A stretch of DNA of 58,148 nt from a virus. The stretch covers positions 1-58,148 of the IMG/VR virus record IMGVR_UViG_3300017968_000007; one strand, given 5' to 3'. A model generated the notes under the pieces. That model saw only the letters and a list, made by a program, of their open reading frames with translations, had not been told where the DNA came from and did no database searches. Position 1 is the first letter of the stretch; every line of letters begins with the position of its first letter. Below, piece by piece: positions 39,401 through 48,451 of the stretch. A program made the position numbers and the translations under genes.

Positions 39401-42400
39401 TGCGATTGTCAAAGGTGCGGCAGGACTGGCTAAAGGTCTTAATGTAGCTATGTGGGCTGAATTAGTAGGAGGCTTTGCAGATTCATTATTTAGTCAAGAC
39501 TATGGAAAGCAAAAAGAACAAGCAATTGAACTAGGAGATGCTCAAGCTGCTGGCGTTGCAGCACTTAACGAATATAATCAGTCCATGTTGAGAGGCATTC
39601 CAGTTATTGGAGGATTTCTTTCCGCAGTGCAGTCGCTTTTACCAGTTTGGGAAACTAGCATTGGCGGAGTTGTTAAAGCAACTGCTGAAATGCAAGCGTC
39701 TGTGGTTGCCCTAGATAAAAAGATGGTGTCATCTAGTAAAAGCATCAATGATGCTTTCATTCGTGGAGATAGGGGAGAATTTAAAGCGGCTTATAGTGAA
39801 GCTAAAGGAGCTATTTCTAACACTCGATCTAAAATAGATACAACAAAAACAAAATTAGCTGAAGCTAGTGCTGGAAAACAAGCAGGGGCAGATGCTCTTG
39901 CTGGAGCTGCTGGTGGTGCTATAGCTGGAGCAGCAATAGGAAGCTTTGTTCCCATTATTGGAACAGGTATTGGAGCCGTGGCTGGTGGTCTAATTGGCGG
40001 TGCAATGGCCTTAAAATCATCTCTGGGCAAAAGCCATAAGGCGATTATAGAAGGTTATGAAGAAGCCGGAAAAGCCATTCAAGCGGCGGGGCAAGCACAA
40101 AGAGATATACAGCTACAGGTGGCTAATGAAATGACTTCAGCGGCTGTTAAGGTGATTGCTGCTGGTGGAACATACGAAGACGCTTTTGCACAATTAAAAG
40201 ATCAGTTTGGAGATGAAGCATTTGCTGATATGTTTGGCGATGTAGATGTTTCAAGTGCAGCAGATGTAGAAGCAATATATCAAAAACAAAAAGTCGCAGC
40301 AGAGGAGGCGGCGGCAGCAATAGAAATGCAAAATCAAGCCATATCTGATCAGGCCGCTGATATAGAAACTAGATGGTTTCCTTGGACTAAGAATGCTTCT
40401 AAACAGGCTAAGGCTAGATTGGAAATGGAGAAGAAAGAACTGGAAGAAAAGAAGAAATCCGCAGAACAAAGTAAACAGTTAATAGCACAACTTCAGCAAC
40501 AAATAGCTCAGCAGGCAGCTCTAAATAAAGAGAGGCAGATCGAGGCCGAAAGAATACGTACTATTATTGAACTTAATAGATCATGGCAGGAAAGTCAAGA
40601 TAGTATTAATAACACTATTTCAGAATTTTCAAATCTTTCTGATAAGTTTAGTAAAATAGGTACTGGACAATTAACTAATGAAGACGCATTGGCCGGAACT
40701 GGTATTTCTACTCGTACAATGGGTATGAGTGGTGAACAGATACTTCGCGACAGTACCGCTTTTGAAGAAATGCTTCAGTCTATTAACAGAACTGCCGCAG
40801 CAAATAATTTAGGCACTGGTAGGCAAGATTTTCTAAGAAGAACACAAAATGAATTTGCAGCTATTGATAAGTTAGAAAACATATTGACAACAAATCAATC
40901 TGTTACCGAAAAAGTCCTTGCTGCACAAAAAGCAGCAAGAGTTAGCACTACAGCAGATGATAAGGGCAAAGTTGCCGAGGGGCTGGCAGACACTGAAATC
41001 ACAGCCCTAAAAGACGAATTGATCAAACAGTTGGGCGGCAATGTAAGTACAGAATTGGAAGCTGGACTGCTTGAATACGCTAGAAAACTTGCCAGTAGTT
41101 TAGATGCCACCGTTGCTGCTGATGAGGTAAAGAAACAGCTTGGAGAAACCGCTGCTAGATTTTTTGAGGAACAAAAGGAAAACATTGAAAAGCTACAGGA
41201 AAAACGACAGGAGCTTCAGGACAAAGAGCTTGAAGTAGCTGCCAAGCGTGTTGCAGATGCAAAGCAGCTATATGATATTCAAAAAGAATCTAGCATGAAG
41301 ATAGCGTCTCTTATTAAAGAAAGTCAAGACTTTTTTGATGTAGATCAAACAACAAGAGGTAGAAAAGCATCTGCTGCTAGAAATATTAAATTTGCTGAAG
41401 AACAAGCAGGTAGAGTTGCACAGGCTAGGCGATCATTTGGCTTTCGTGCGGATGTCCGTCCGGGGCAGCAAGCTGCTGGGACTATCGCAGCAATGTTTGG
41501 TTTTGGAGCCTCGGCTGAGAACGAGATAGCAGCAGATGTTGCAGTAATTGTTGCTGACGCAAAGAAACTTAAACAAGTTGGTCCAGAATATTTAAAGATA
41601 ATTAACGATCAGATTGATGCAGAAAAGACTAAGCTCGATGCTTTACGTGAACAGGCTATTGCTCAACGTGATGCAACACAGGCTCTACGCGATGCACAGG
41701 GCGATCTAGTTAATCAGTTTGCATTTGGCACGGATGAACAGCGTGGGGATCTATTAAGAAGTGCAAACGCTGCACAAATGGCGGCTTCACAAGGAAGTCT
41801 TGCTGGTCTTAGTGGAGAAATGCGTGGTCAAGTATCTTCGTTCTTAGATCAATTTTCAGATGTTCGTCTAGCACAATTTGGCGGTAGAACAGGTGCTCAG
41901 GTTAAGGGAGATATTGCCGCCGAGGAAGCTGTACGTGCCGGTCTGATCAGCAGATCTCAAAAAGCAGACTTTGCCGCCAAAGCCGCTAAGAAAGCTGTGC
42001 CGATTGATCAAAAATTAGCGGAAGGTATTAAAAATCAAGAAGAGGTTATTAAAAGACTATTTGAGTCAGAAAGAGCATTAAAAGAGGCACAGTTGAATCA
42101 GGAATTGCAAAATACTAAAGACATGGCTGGGATTGTAAGTCAATTTGCTACCGCTGTAGCTGATCTAGAGAAGAAGTTAGGTCAGGATCTGACTGACGCG
42201 ATTGCTAATGGAATGAATGCTGCTAGACAGAATCAGATTAACGCTACTAAGAAGGCACAAGGTCTAGCCGAAAAAGGAGAAGATCCTGAATTAACGAAAA
42301 AAATAGCAGATAAACGAAGAGAGGTACAATTAGCGAAGGCAGCGGCTGGAAAAGCAGCACAAGATGAACATAACATAACTAAGAAATTAAATTCAATGCC

Positions 42401-42953
42401 TGTCCGGCGTTCCCGTTCCGGTAAGGGAAGTAACACGAGAGCGACTCTAGTTAGACAACAGAAAGAAGCAGCTAGAGTCCGACAGGCAGCATCTGATGCA
42501 ATGCACACAAAACAGGCAGAGTTGGAGGCTTTGGAAGCAAAAGCAGCACAAGCCTCCGCTTTGCCAGTGTCACCGCAAACGACGACGGCGATTGATCAGG
42601 GAGTGAATAATACCACCCCGTCAGTGTCACCGGGGCCAAGTGTCATGCCTGCTATTGCTTCTCCTCCTCAGTCCGTGGCGGGATTAACTCCTTCAGTTAC
42701 CACACCGGCGGGAGGATCTTCCGTTGAACAAATTCCTAAATTTGAAATAACAGGATCACAACAAATTACTATTGCTATGCCAGACGTTCAAGCTGCTTTC
42801 AGCAAAGAAATTACGGGAATGGTTTATTCCGCAGTTGCATCAGTGTTTAAGACGGCTGCTGACAAGATAGACGGTTCTACATCTCCAGAAGGTGTTGCGT
42901 TGGCATTGCAAGATGCGGCAAATAATACTCAAACAGTAGGAGTAAGTTCATAA
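36435..42953 (+). CDS. Tape measure protein
   Basis: A 2172-residue tail length ruler. The N-terminal 430 residues include the phage TMP domain (EYGKELLNISKTYNVNITK, RTSLLASFDNLTSTTEGLIA, GDIVEAIRRTGGAFSAAGG). Two copies of the TMP motif DTVPAxLTPGEFVV lie at residues 472-485 and 681-694, with a unique 185-residue insertion between. A J-domain-like HPDRAGGDD is at 779-787, a Gly-rich linker at about 818-841, and an Ala/Gly membrane-zipper segment at about 1151-1195. The rest is coiled coil. The start is 11 bases after the preceding stop. Confidence 0.95.
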   Translation: MAYDFNMQMNMQAPSGANISRVKKQIEAGLGGINIGGLDTKGFAKANSEIEKTRNNLKKGEKASESFFQALTGRAANYATFTAISTAVLKLTGAVAQATREAVKYETELIKISQVTGDTISQTKEYGKELLNISKTYNVNITKIAQLTRTLTQTGLSFREAAKGAELLARTSLLASFDNLTSTTEGLIAVMQTFNLTVSSSSKVLEEINIVSKRFAVESGDIVEAIRRTGGAFSAAGGNVEELIALFTSVRSTSRESAETIATGFRTIFGRLQRPKTIEYFKELGIQLQTAEGQFIGPYEAIKRISEGLDELGIRAGSVQFAQVVEQIGGIRQLSKVVPLLEQFNKSQRALDLQNQASAESTKDIEKAQQGLGFQLGVLRQEFGALIAEFVDSSSFKFLAETFISIARTVIRLTAAFKPLLPILATLTAFKIGKGLGTLISGGFSLKGLKEAAVAPKGFARGGIVPGSGNGDTVPAMLTPGEFVVRKSAVQAFGAANLGKINRYADGGEIIYDRPQRDGIAEDTLNAGMAKAVNDLAKSMNKDSKKVRGTIKNIPQYESVVGVLFEAALSRASGGNFTDNDDPLKPFDFPTGLKNSYFNLVGRGAMPTDAKKTRPERANILSKIARFLSGDGRKRTPGKKNFGVAIMEKGSDERFTWDLEDLGQYIQEKNVGGSISGAGTDTVPALLTPGEFVVNKKSAQAYGYNNLKNINKYAKGGIVQRFAGGGEVDRGRISELLKLTNQGDKRTQIDTSDADAIKQQIKLLQELVKLNKVAYIRSHPDRAGGDDKTFKDDIRVRDIANKRLEKMNAALERISAGIGGGAGGGGGAGGGGGAGGGGVGGGLIVAKKAEAEATELATTKVEGLVDAASKSGYALIKVEQSGKKAADAQDKAAEAAKKLSLNSAQVIFGFAALTSGLKNFAGLNLNQAALDTAQVKAGKFGGTADILGRVDKNNVKAFSRTLFDVGKKLPNKVGKPLQGLAVGISKNSTAIVKGAAGLAKGLNVAMWAELVGGFADSLFSQDYGKQKEQAIELGDAQAAGVAALNEYNQSMLRGIPVIGGFLSAVQSLLPVWETSIGGVVKATAEMQASVVALDKKMVSSSKSINDAFIRGDRGEFKAAYSEAKGAISNTRSKIDTTKTKLAEASAGKQAGADALAGAAGGAIAGAAIGSFVPIIGTGIGAVAGGLIGGAMALKSSLGKSHKAIIEGYEEAGKAIQAAGQAQRDIQLQVANEMTSAAVKVIAAGGTYEDAFAQLKDQFGDEAFADMFGDVDVSSAADVEAIYQKQKVAAEEAAAAIEMQNQAISDQAADIETRWFPWTKNASKQAKARLEMEKKELEEKKKSAEQSKQLIAQLQQQIAQQAALNKERQIEAERIRTIIELNRSWQESQDSINNTISEFSNLSDKFSKIGTGQLTNEDALAGTGISTRTMGMSGEQILRDSTAFEEMLQSINRTAAANNLGTGRQDFLRRTQNEFAAIDKLENILTTNQSVTEKVLAAQKAARVSTTADDKGKVAEGLADTEITALKDELIKQLGGNVSTELEAGLLEYARKLASSLDATVAADEVKKQLGETAARFFEEQKENIEKLQEKRQELQDKELEVAAKRVADAKQLYDIQKESSMKIASLIKESQDFFDVDQTTRGRKASAARNIKFAEEQAGRVAQARRSFGFRADVRPGQQAAGTIAAMFGFGASAENEIAADVAVIVADAKKLKQVGPEYLKIINDQIDAEKTKLDALREQAIAQRDATQALRDAQGDLVNQFAFGTDEQRGDLLRSANAAQMAASQGSLAGLSGEMRGQVSSFLDQFSDVRLAQFGGRTGAQVKGDIAAEEAVRAGLISRSQKADFAAKAAKKAVPIDQKLAEGIKNQEEVIKRLFESERALKEAQLNQELQNTKDMAGIVSQFATAVADLEKKLGQDLTDAIANGMNAARQNQINATKKAQGLAEKGEDPELTKKIADKRREVQLAKAAAGKAAQDEHNITKKLNSMPVRRSRSGKGSNTRATLVRQQKEAARVRQAASDAMHTKQAELEALEAKAAQASALPVSPQTTTAIDQGVNNTTPSVSPGPSVMPAIASPPQSVAGLTPSVTTPAGGSSVEQIPKFEITGSQQITIAMPDVQAAFSKEITGMVYSAVASVFKTAADKIDGSTSPEGVALALQDAANNTQTVGVSS

Positions 42954-44698
42954 TGCCAGTTATAATAACAAAAGCAGATTCTAATGGAACAGAATATGAT
43001 TATTATCTGGTTCCGGCTCCATTAGTATCTTTCAATAAACAAACATATAATAATATAGGCCGTCCGGGGTTTGGGGCTGACTACTCTGTTTCTTTACAGG
43101 GGACGTTAGTTCCAATGCTTGGAAATCCATATTATAGCGGAGATGCATCTCCAGTAGAATGGTTAAAAAATGATGATGATGCTGACGGGATATTCCGTAA
43201 TCGCGGAGTTGATAGCGATAGTATTGAAAATCACCCATTAACTGAAGCTAATCTTTTAGATACAACAATTAGAAAACAAGAAAAGGTTCGATGGTTATTT
43301 AGTAATCCATTAGTTAGTGGAGTTGCCCGCCCAATCAAAATTGCCATTCGTGGATGGGACGACGCTGATTATGGAGGAAGTGGCCTATCTTTTAATGCTT
43401 TTGTGGATGATGTTTCTTTTGATCCTGATGGGAGAGGCGTTAATCCCGGCGGCTATACAGTAAACATGAGGATGAGCAACTTTCTAACAAGTGCAAATCT
43501 CAATGAGTTTTCTGATTATACAAATGAAAATGCCCCGAAGTATCAAATTTCTAGTTTAACTGAAAACTTCGATATCCAAGAAGATGGTCAGAAGACATTG
43601 CAGTTTGGCACCGACGCTAGTTATGGACATAAAATTTTCCAAAGTGCAAATAAAGTTTATACAATTAACCGTTCTATCTCTGCGGTAGGATCTCCGGTAT
43701 ATGATGAAGACGGAGCTTATGTCAGTGGATTAGCTCCGTGGCAACAGGCCAGCGGTTTTATTTATGAACACCTTGGCCTTGGCAGTGGATATATTCCAGA
43801 GATAAGATCTGAATTAAGACAATATTTAGGCAATAGCTATTCTGTTGGAAACACCGTATATCAAGAAACAGTTGATAAAGAGGGTGGAACATATAGTCTC
43901 ACTGAAACCTATACTGCATATAGCGGCAACTATCCAGTAATTGAAACCATTAGTATTAATCAAGATGTTGGCGAAAATGAATCTAATACATTTAGTATAC
44001 AAGGAAATATTCAGGGGTTAAATACTGCTGATGGCTTCTCTATCTCAACTAATGCTTACACAAACGCATCTGGATATTGGGAAACAATTTCAACAGGTGT
44101 TCCCGCTGTCGCTTATTATCATGCACTTGGTGCTTTACCAGCAGGTAGCTGGTTGCATCCAAAAGCATTAAGTAGATCAGTTGGTAGAGATTTTGCCGCT
44201 GGAACAATTTCTTATTCATATAATTTTGATGATAGACCGCCAAATCTTGTTCCGGGAAGTGTATCAGAAAGTATTCAAATTAGCGATACGTATCCGGGAG
44301 AAATTTTCTCTGTTACTCCAGTCATAGGTCGTAGCCAGCCAGTTTTACAATATCTTAACTCAAGAAGTGAATATAAAAGAAATTTATCTATTAATATTGT
44401 AATGGGTACTCAGGCTCCATCGTGGAGTCTGGATCAAGTCAATGGAAGCGGAACGTTATCTGATGGTACGGGTGGAGCTTTAACAAGAAGAGATATCCTT
44501 AAAGACTTGTTAATTAATAAAAAACCAAGTATTACTAATACTGGCGAACTTAATGAAATTTATCAAGCTGCGAATCCAGCAAATGACCTTAATGTGACTG
44601 CTGGCAAATGCTTCCATTCAGCACCAAATGAAAGCTGGGACGCAAGAACAAGAAGTTATACTTATAGTATTGAATGGACTTATGAGAGGAGTTCTTAA
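42953..44698 (+). CDS. Distal tail protein
   Basis: A 581-residue beta-rich protein in a TAATG overlap with the tape measure. N-terminal VPAPLVSFNKQTYNNIGRPG and FNAFVDDVSFDPDGRGVNPG and repeated TYSLTETYTAYSGNYPVIET match style of distal tail/baseplate ring proteins. No enzymatic motif. Position right after the tape measure suggests Dit-like. Confidence 0.7.
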   Translation: MPVIITKADSNGTEYDYYLVPAPLVSFNKQTYNNIGRPGFGADYSVSLQGTLVPMLGNPYYSGDASPVEWLKNDDDADGIFRNRGVDSDSIENHPLTEANLLDTTIRKQEKVRWLFSNPLVSGVARPIKIAIRGWDDADYGGSGLSFNAFVDDVSFDPDGRGVNPGGYTVNMRMSNFLTSANLNEFSDYTNENAPKYQISSLTENFDIQEDGQKTLQFGTDASYGHKIFQSANKVYTINRSISAVGSPVYDEDGAYVSGLAPWQQASGFIYEHLGLGSGYIPEIRSELRQYLGNSYSVGNTVYQETVDKEGGTYSLTETYTAYSGNYPVIETISINQDVGENESNTFSIQGNIQGLNTADGFSISTNAYTNASGYWETISTGVPAVAYYHALGALPAGSWLHPKALSRSVGRDFAAGTISYSYNFDDRPPNLVPGSVSESIQISDTYPGEIFSVTPVIGRSQPVLQYLNSRSEYKRNLSINIVMGTQAPSWSLDQVNGSGTLSDGTGGALTRRDILKDLLINKKPSITNTGELNEIYQAANPANDLNVTAGKCFHSAPNESWDARTRSYTYSIEWTYERSS

Positions 44699-47600
44699 TG
44701 CCGACAGACATTCAGCCTTTTGGAACAACATCTTCACAAGCTGCTCCAGACTTAGCCGTTATCAAAGCATTTGGATGTACCGTCGTTGACTTTAATGTTT
44801 CAGCAGATTGGTCATCTCAAGCTGGTAGTTTAAGTTTTAGATTAATTGAAGATGAAGGCGATGGCGATAGACTGGTTATTCCAGTTCTTGGAAGCCCTCA
44901 TATATTTGAACTTAAAGATACCAGCGGGAATGTTCTATTTGAGTATATTGGCTTAGTTGATTCTTTTAGTAGATCATCAAATAATAGCAAAACATACTCT
45001 GTCAGCTTAACAAGTCCACTAACTATTTTAAATGCCACCCAAGTTATTATGGATGGATTTGCCGGACTTGGCGGATCTTTAGAAGCAAATTCTGATTTTA
45101 GCGGAACCAGTTATTATGACTTCGGACACAATAATAGTCTAATTACTGTAGATAACAGTCCCGGACAATATCATTGGCATAATGTCTCTAATCTTATCAA
45201 TGTTTTGGGTATTCTGGAAAATGATCATCCAAATTATCGTGTCCCATTCGCTACAGACTCATACGGCGATTTTGGTTACAGCGGAAAAAGTGCAGACGGT
45301 ATCCCCTTAATAAAGCTGATATGGGCTTTACATATGGGCGTTAATCATCTACCAACATTGTCAGAAGAACAGAGACAAAGAACGCATGGCGGAAATCTAC
45401 TGTTTGGTAGACATAATTATAATGTCATTAGAGATGATGAAGGTATACCTTATTACTATCACTTTGACGCTATTGGTTTTTACAATCAAGTTATTGATGC
45501 CTCACCAAATATTGGCCCTCAATTTAGAGTGGGCGGATCTAGTAAAAGCATAGCAGAGATAGTGTCTGAAATTTGTCAAGAAGCAAATCTAGAATACTTC
45601 TGCTATATTGACTTGAATAAAAATACTGATATTGATGGTAATCCTATTGGCGATCCTACATTACAGGAGGATGATCCCAACTGGACTCAGAACGCTATAT
45701 GTAACTGGCCTTTAAATAATAGCAAGTTTACAGAAGAAGGCGGCAAATACGGCGGGACGATAAGAATCAAAGTTCTAAATAAGAATTCATTTTTTAATGG
45801 ATCTAGACCTTTTAGTAATATTGCTTATAACATTATTGGTTTAGAAGTTCCAGATATTAAAGATTCATATTGGACTACTCAAGATGGGATACACCCCGGA
45901 AAGAGACCAGTCAATAATACAGATTATGGATTGGCGGATCTAAATGATACAACATATTCTGATCCATTAGATTCTAGAGGTATAGATTCTGCCGATGAAG
46001 GCTTTACTGGAGTAGGTACACAATCAATTGCTAACGGTGGAACTTTTCCTGTTGCTACAGGATATTGGGATTCTAGCAAACTATCTGATCTAAAGATAAA
46101 GAATTCTGACGTTTCTATCAAACTAAACGATTTAACAACAATGAAAGTTGTTACGGGAGGTTATCAAACAAGATTAGTTAGCGTTCCTAGAAAATATCTT
46201 CGTCAATACTGGGGCGATATTATTATACCAAATGCTTCAGATCCTAGAGAAACTGCTGATACTGCTACTGATTCGTTAGGACTAAATGAAACGTCTACTA
46301 GAAAAATTCCAGTAATTACAAACATGTTAGATCCTAGAGATGTTGATGATTTTATTTTAATTGATATGCGTAGTGACTTTGCAGGATTAACAGTTCCGGG
46401 AGTGTTTAAAAATGGTATCTATGCGGCATCTATGTTAGAAATTAGATGTGCTATGACCGGCAAGGGTAGCTGGGATGCATTCTTTAATGATTATAAAAGC
46501 AAGAAGTTTATTAATTTACGAGAGCATTTTTATCCTAATTGTGTTGTGCCTCCAACGGGTGAAGATGAAAGTTCGCAAGAAGATAAAGAAGAGTCTACTA
46601 AAAAACAAAATGCCGCTGGAGGCATCGGTTATGCTGGGGCTTGTGATATATTAGGTATTGGAAATTTATTTACTCAGAGTCTCACAACTCAAAGTATAGT
46701 TACAGAAACCTATGATCCTGATGGTCAGCCACAACCATGCTTAACTGAAGATGGAACAGAAGTTCCGGCAGCTACGTATATTGAAAAACAATTGACTGGA
46801 TGCGATGACGATGGAAATCCGGTATATAGCGATGTAGAAGTTACTGGTCAATGTCCACCAGTATTAACATGTGCTTTTGCTAATGCACAGATAAGAGACT
46901 ATATTTTGCCATTAATTTATGAGCGTGTAAAAACTATTGGGGATACCCATTACGGCAAATCATGGTATGCACCAGTACCTTATTTAAAAACTATAGAAGA
47001 TTTAAATGGCGATAATCTAGTTGGAAACTTTAAACGTTCTTGGGAATTAACTGACTCAGCATATGTAGAACCTTCTCAGTATTATGCTAGGCAAATTCCA
47101 CAGAGCAATATGTTTATCAATGACGGCAAGGTATCTCCATTTATTAACTATGATCATAGTTTTATTGGAGATGGTGCTGGATGGGACGAGAATTATGCCG
47201 CTGACTTGAAAAATTTGTTCAACGGTGCAAATGTAAAGGTATTTAAATTTTCAGAATATAATCTAGACTCTCTATGTATTACAAAATATGGCAGTTACTC
47301 TATTTTACACGCATCTCCGTCTAATATTGAAAATCAATACAGCTTTTTACCATATGGCTATGATGCTATTTATACTAGAGCATCACTTCCCTTCAGTTCT
47401 ATTGTAACTGGACATAGACGGTATTTTCAGGAATATAGCTCATCTGGACTTGGCCCAGAGAGTGTCACGAAGGCTGGAAGTACTAACACCTCAAACAATT
47501 TATCAAACTATACTCTCAATAATGGACAATGCACTCCTTCAGTTTGTAGGTCTATAGCTGACGGCGATCCTACACCATCTGGATATTTTGCTTATAGTGG

Positions 47601-48447
47601 AGTAATTGGAATACCAAGAGAAACACAGCCGGAATGGTTGAATGCCATTGTTCCAGCATTAACTAGCTTAGAATATAGTGACAATGGAAGATTCTGTTTC
47701 CCGTTCGTAAAGTTTACTACTGACAGAGTTTTCTTGCCACAGCCTAAGCCGGGGCTTGCACAAGGAAAGGGTTTAACCAATGTGCCAAGTGCAGATGCAT
47801 TCAAGAGATTTATTGGTGCTACGGATGTTAACGCTGGAGACTTAGATGGCTGTTCAACATGGGAGACATCTTATCTTGCAGCAAGCGGTAAAGCAAGACA
47901 ATATAAAATAACATCCGACGATGTTGTAGAAAACCTTCAGCCATTTAAAGTATGCGTTTCTCCTAAATCTATAAATTATGCTCAAATTTCTACGAGATAT
48001 GTTTATGGTCCTTGGATGACAAGTCTACCATATGTTCCATTCAGAGGTAAAATAGAATATGAGCAAGACGAATCATTGGTTCCAGAGAACTTTCTAATTC
48101 CAGTGGGATTTGGAACATTTGGATCTTATGACTTGTCTCAAACTAGCGGATTGACCGGAATGAATCTTGCCGCACAGGGTAGAGCAAATGCTATTGATGA
48201 CTTTGCTTTGTTTGCAGTTGAAGAAGGCAGCTTTTCCATTCCGGGTGCTCCAGCAATTACTAGAATTGGAGACGGTCTTTACGGACTGCAACAAGTTACA
48301 GACATTAAAATCAATGTAAGTTCAGACCAGATTGACACTACTTATACTTTTAAGACAATTTCTCCAAGATTTGGCAAAAATAATAGAGATATTGAGAAGA
48401 ATATAACTAAAATATCTAATAAGTTAAAGAAACTTAAATTAAGGTAA
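44698..48447 (+). CDS. Tail hub/baseplate-type protein
   Basis: A 1249-residue protein in a TAATG overlap. Residues 20-115 (VIKAFGCTVVDFNVSADWSS, FELKDTSGNVLFEYIGLVDS, YSVSLTSPLTILNATQVIMD) resemble the first domain of tail hub proteins (gp27/late control D style). Much of the remaining length is beta-rich and unusual. Probably the tail tip hub that contacts fibres. Inferred by position and first-domain pattern. Confidence 0.7.
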   Translation: MPTDIQPFGTTSSQAAPDLAVIKAFGCTVVDFNVSADWSSQAGSLSFRLIEDEGDGDRLVIPVLGSPHIFELKDTSGNVLFEYIGLVDSFSRSSNNSKTYSVSLTSPLTILNATQVIMDGFAGLGGSLEANSDFSGTSYYDFGHNNSLITVDNSPGQYHWHNVSNLINVLGILENDHPNYRVPFATDSYGDFGYSGKSADGIPLIKLIWALHMGVNHLPTLSEEQRQRTHGGNLLFGRHNYNVIRDDEGIPYYYHFDAIGFYNQVIDASPNIGPQFRVGGSSKSIAEIVSEICQEANLEYFCYIDLNKNTDIDGNPIGDPTLQEDDPNWTQNAICNWPLNNSKFTEEGGKYGGTIRIKVLNKNSFFNGSRPFSNIAYNIIGLEVPDIKDSYWTTQDGIHPGKRPVNNTDYGLADLNDTTYSDPLDSRGIDSADEGFTGVGTQSIANGGTFPVATGYWDSSKLSDLKIKNSDVSIKLNDLTTMKVVTGGYQTRLVSVPRKYLRQYWGDIIIPNASDPRETADTATDSLGLNETSTRKIPVITNMLDPRDVDDFILIDMRSDFAGLTVPGVFKNGIYAASMLEIRCAMTGKGSWDAFFNDYKSKKFINLREHFYPNCVVPPTGEDESSQEDKEESTKKQNAAGGIGYAGACDILGIGNLFTQSLTTQSIVTETYDPDGQPQPCLTEDGTEVPAATYIEKQLTGCDDDGNPVYSDVEVTGQCPPVLTCAFANAQIRDYILPLIYERVKTIGDTHYGKSWYAPVPYLKTIEDLNGDNLVGNFKRSWELTDSAYVEPSQYYARQIPQSNMFINDGKVSPFINYDHSFIGDGAGWDENYAADLKNLFNGANVKVFKFSEYNLDSLCITKYGSYSILHASPSNIENQYSFLPYGYDAIYTRASLPFSSIVTGHRRYFQEYSSSGLGPESVTKAGSTNTSNNLSNYTLNNGQCTPSVCRSIADGDPTPSGYFAYSGVIGIPRETQPEWLNAIVPALTSLEYSDNGRFCFPFVKFTTDRVFLPQPKPGLAQGKGLTNVPSADAFKRFIGATDVNAGDLDGCSTWETSYLAASGKARQYKITSDDVVENLQPFKVCVSPKSINYAQISTRYVYGPWMTSLPYVPFRGKIEYEQDESLVPENFLIPVGFGTFGSYDLSQTSGLTGMNLAAQGRANAIDDFALFAVEEGSFSIPGAPAITRIGDGLYGLQQVTDIKINVSSDQIDTTYTFKTISPRFGKNNRDIEKNITKISNKLKKLKLR

Positions 48448-48451
48448 TACA

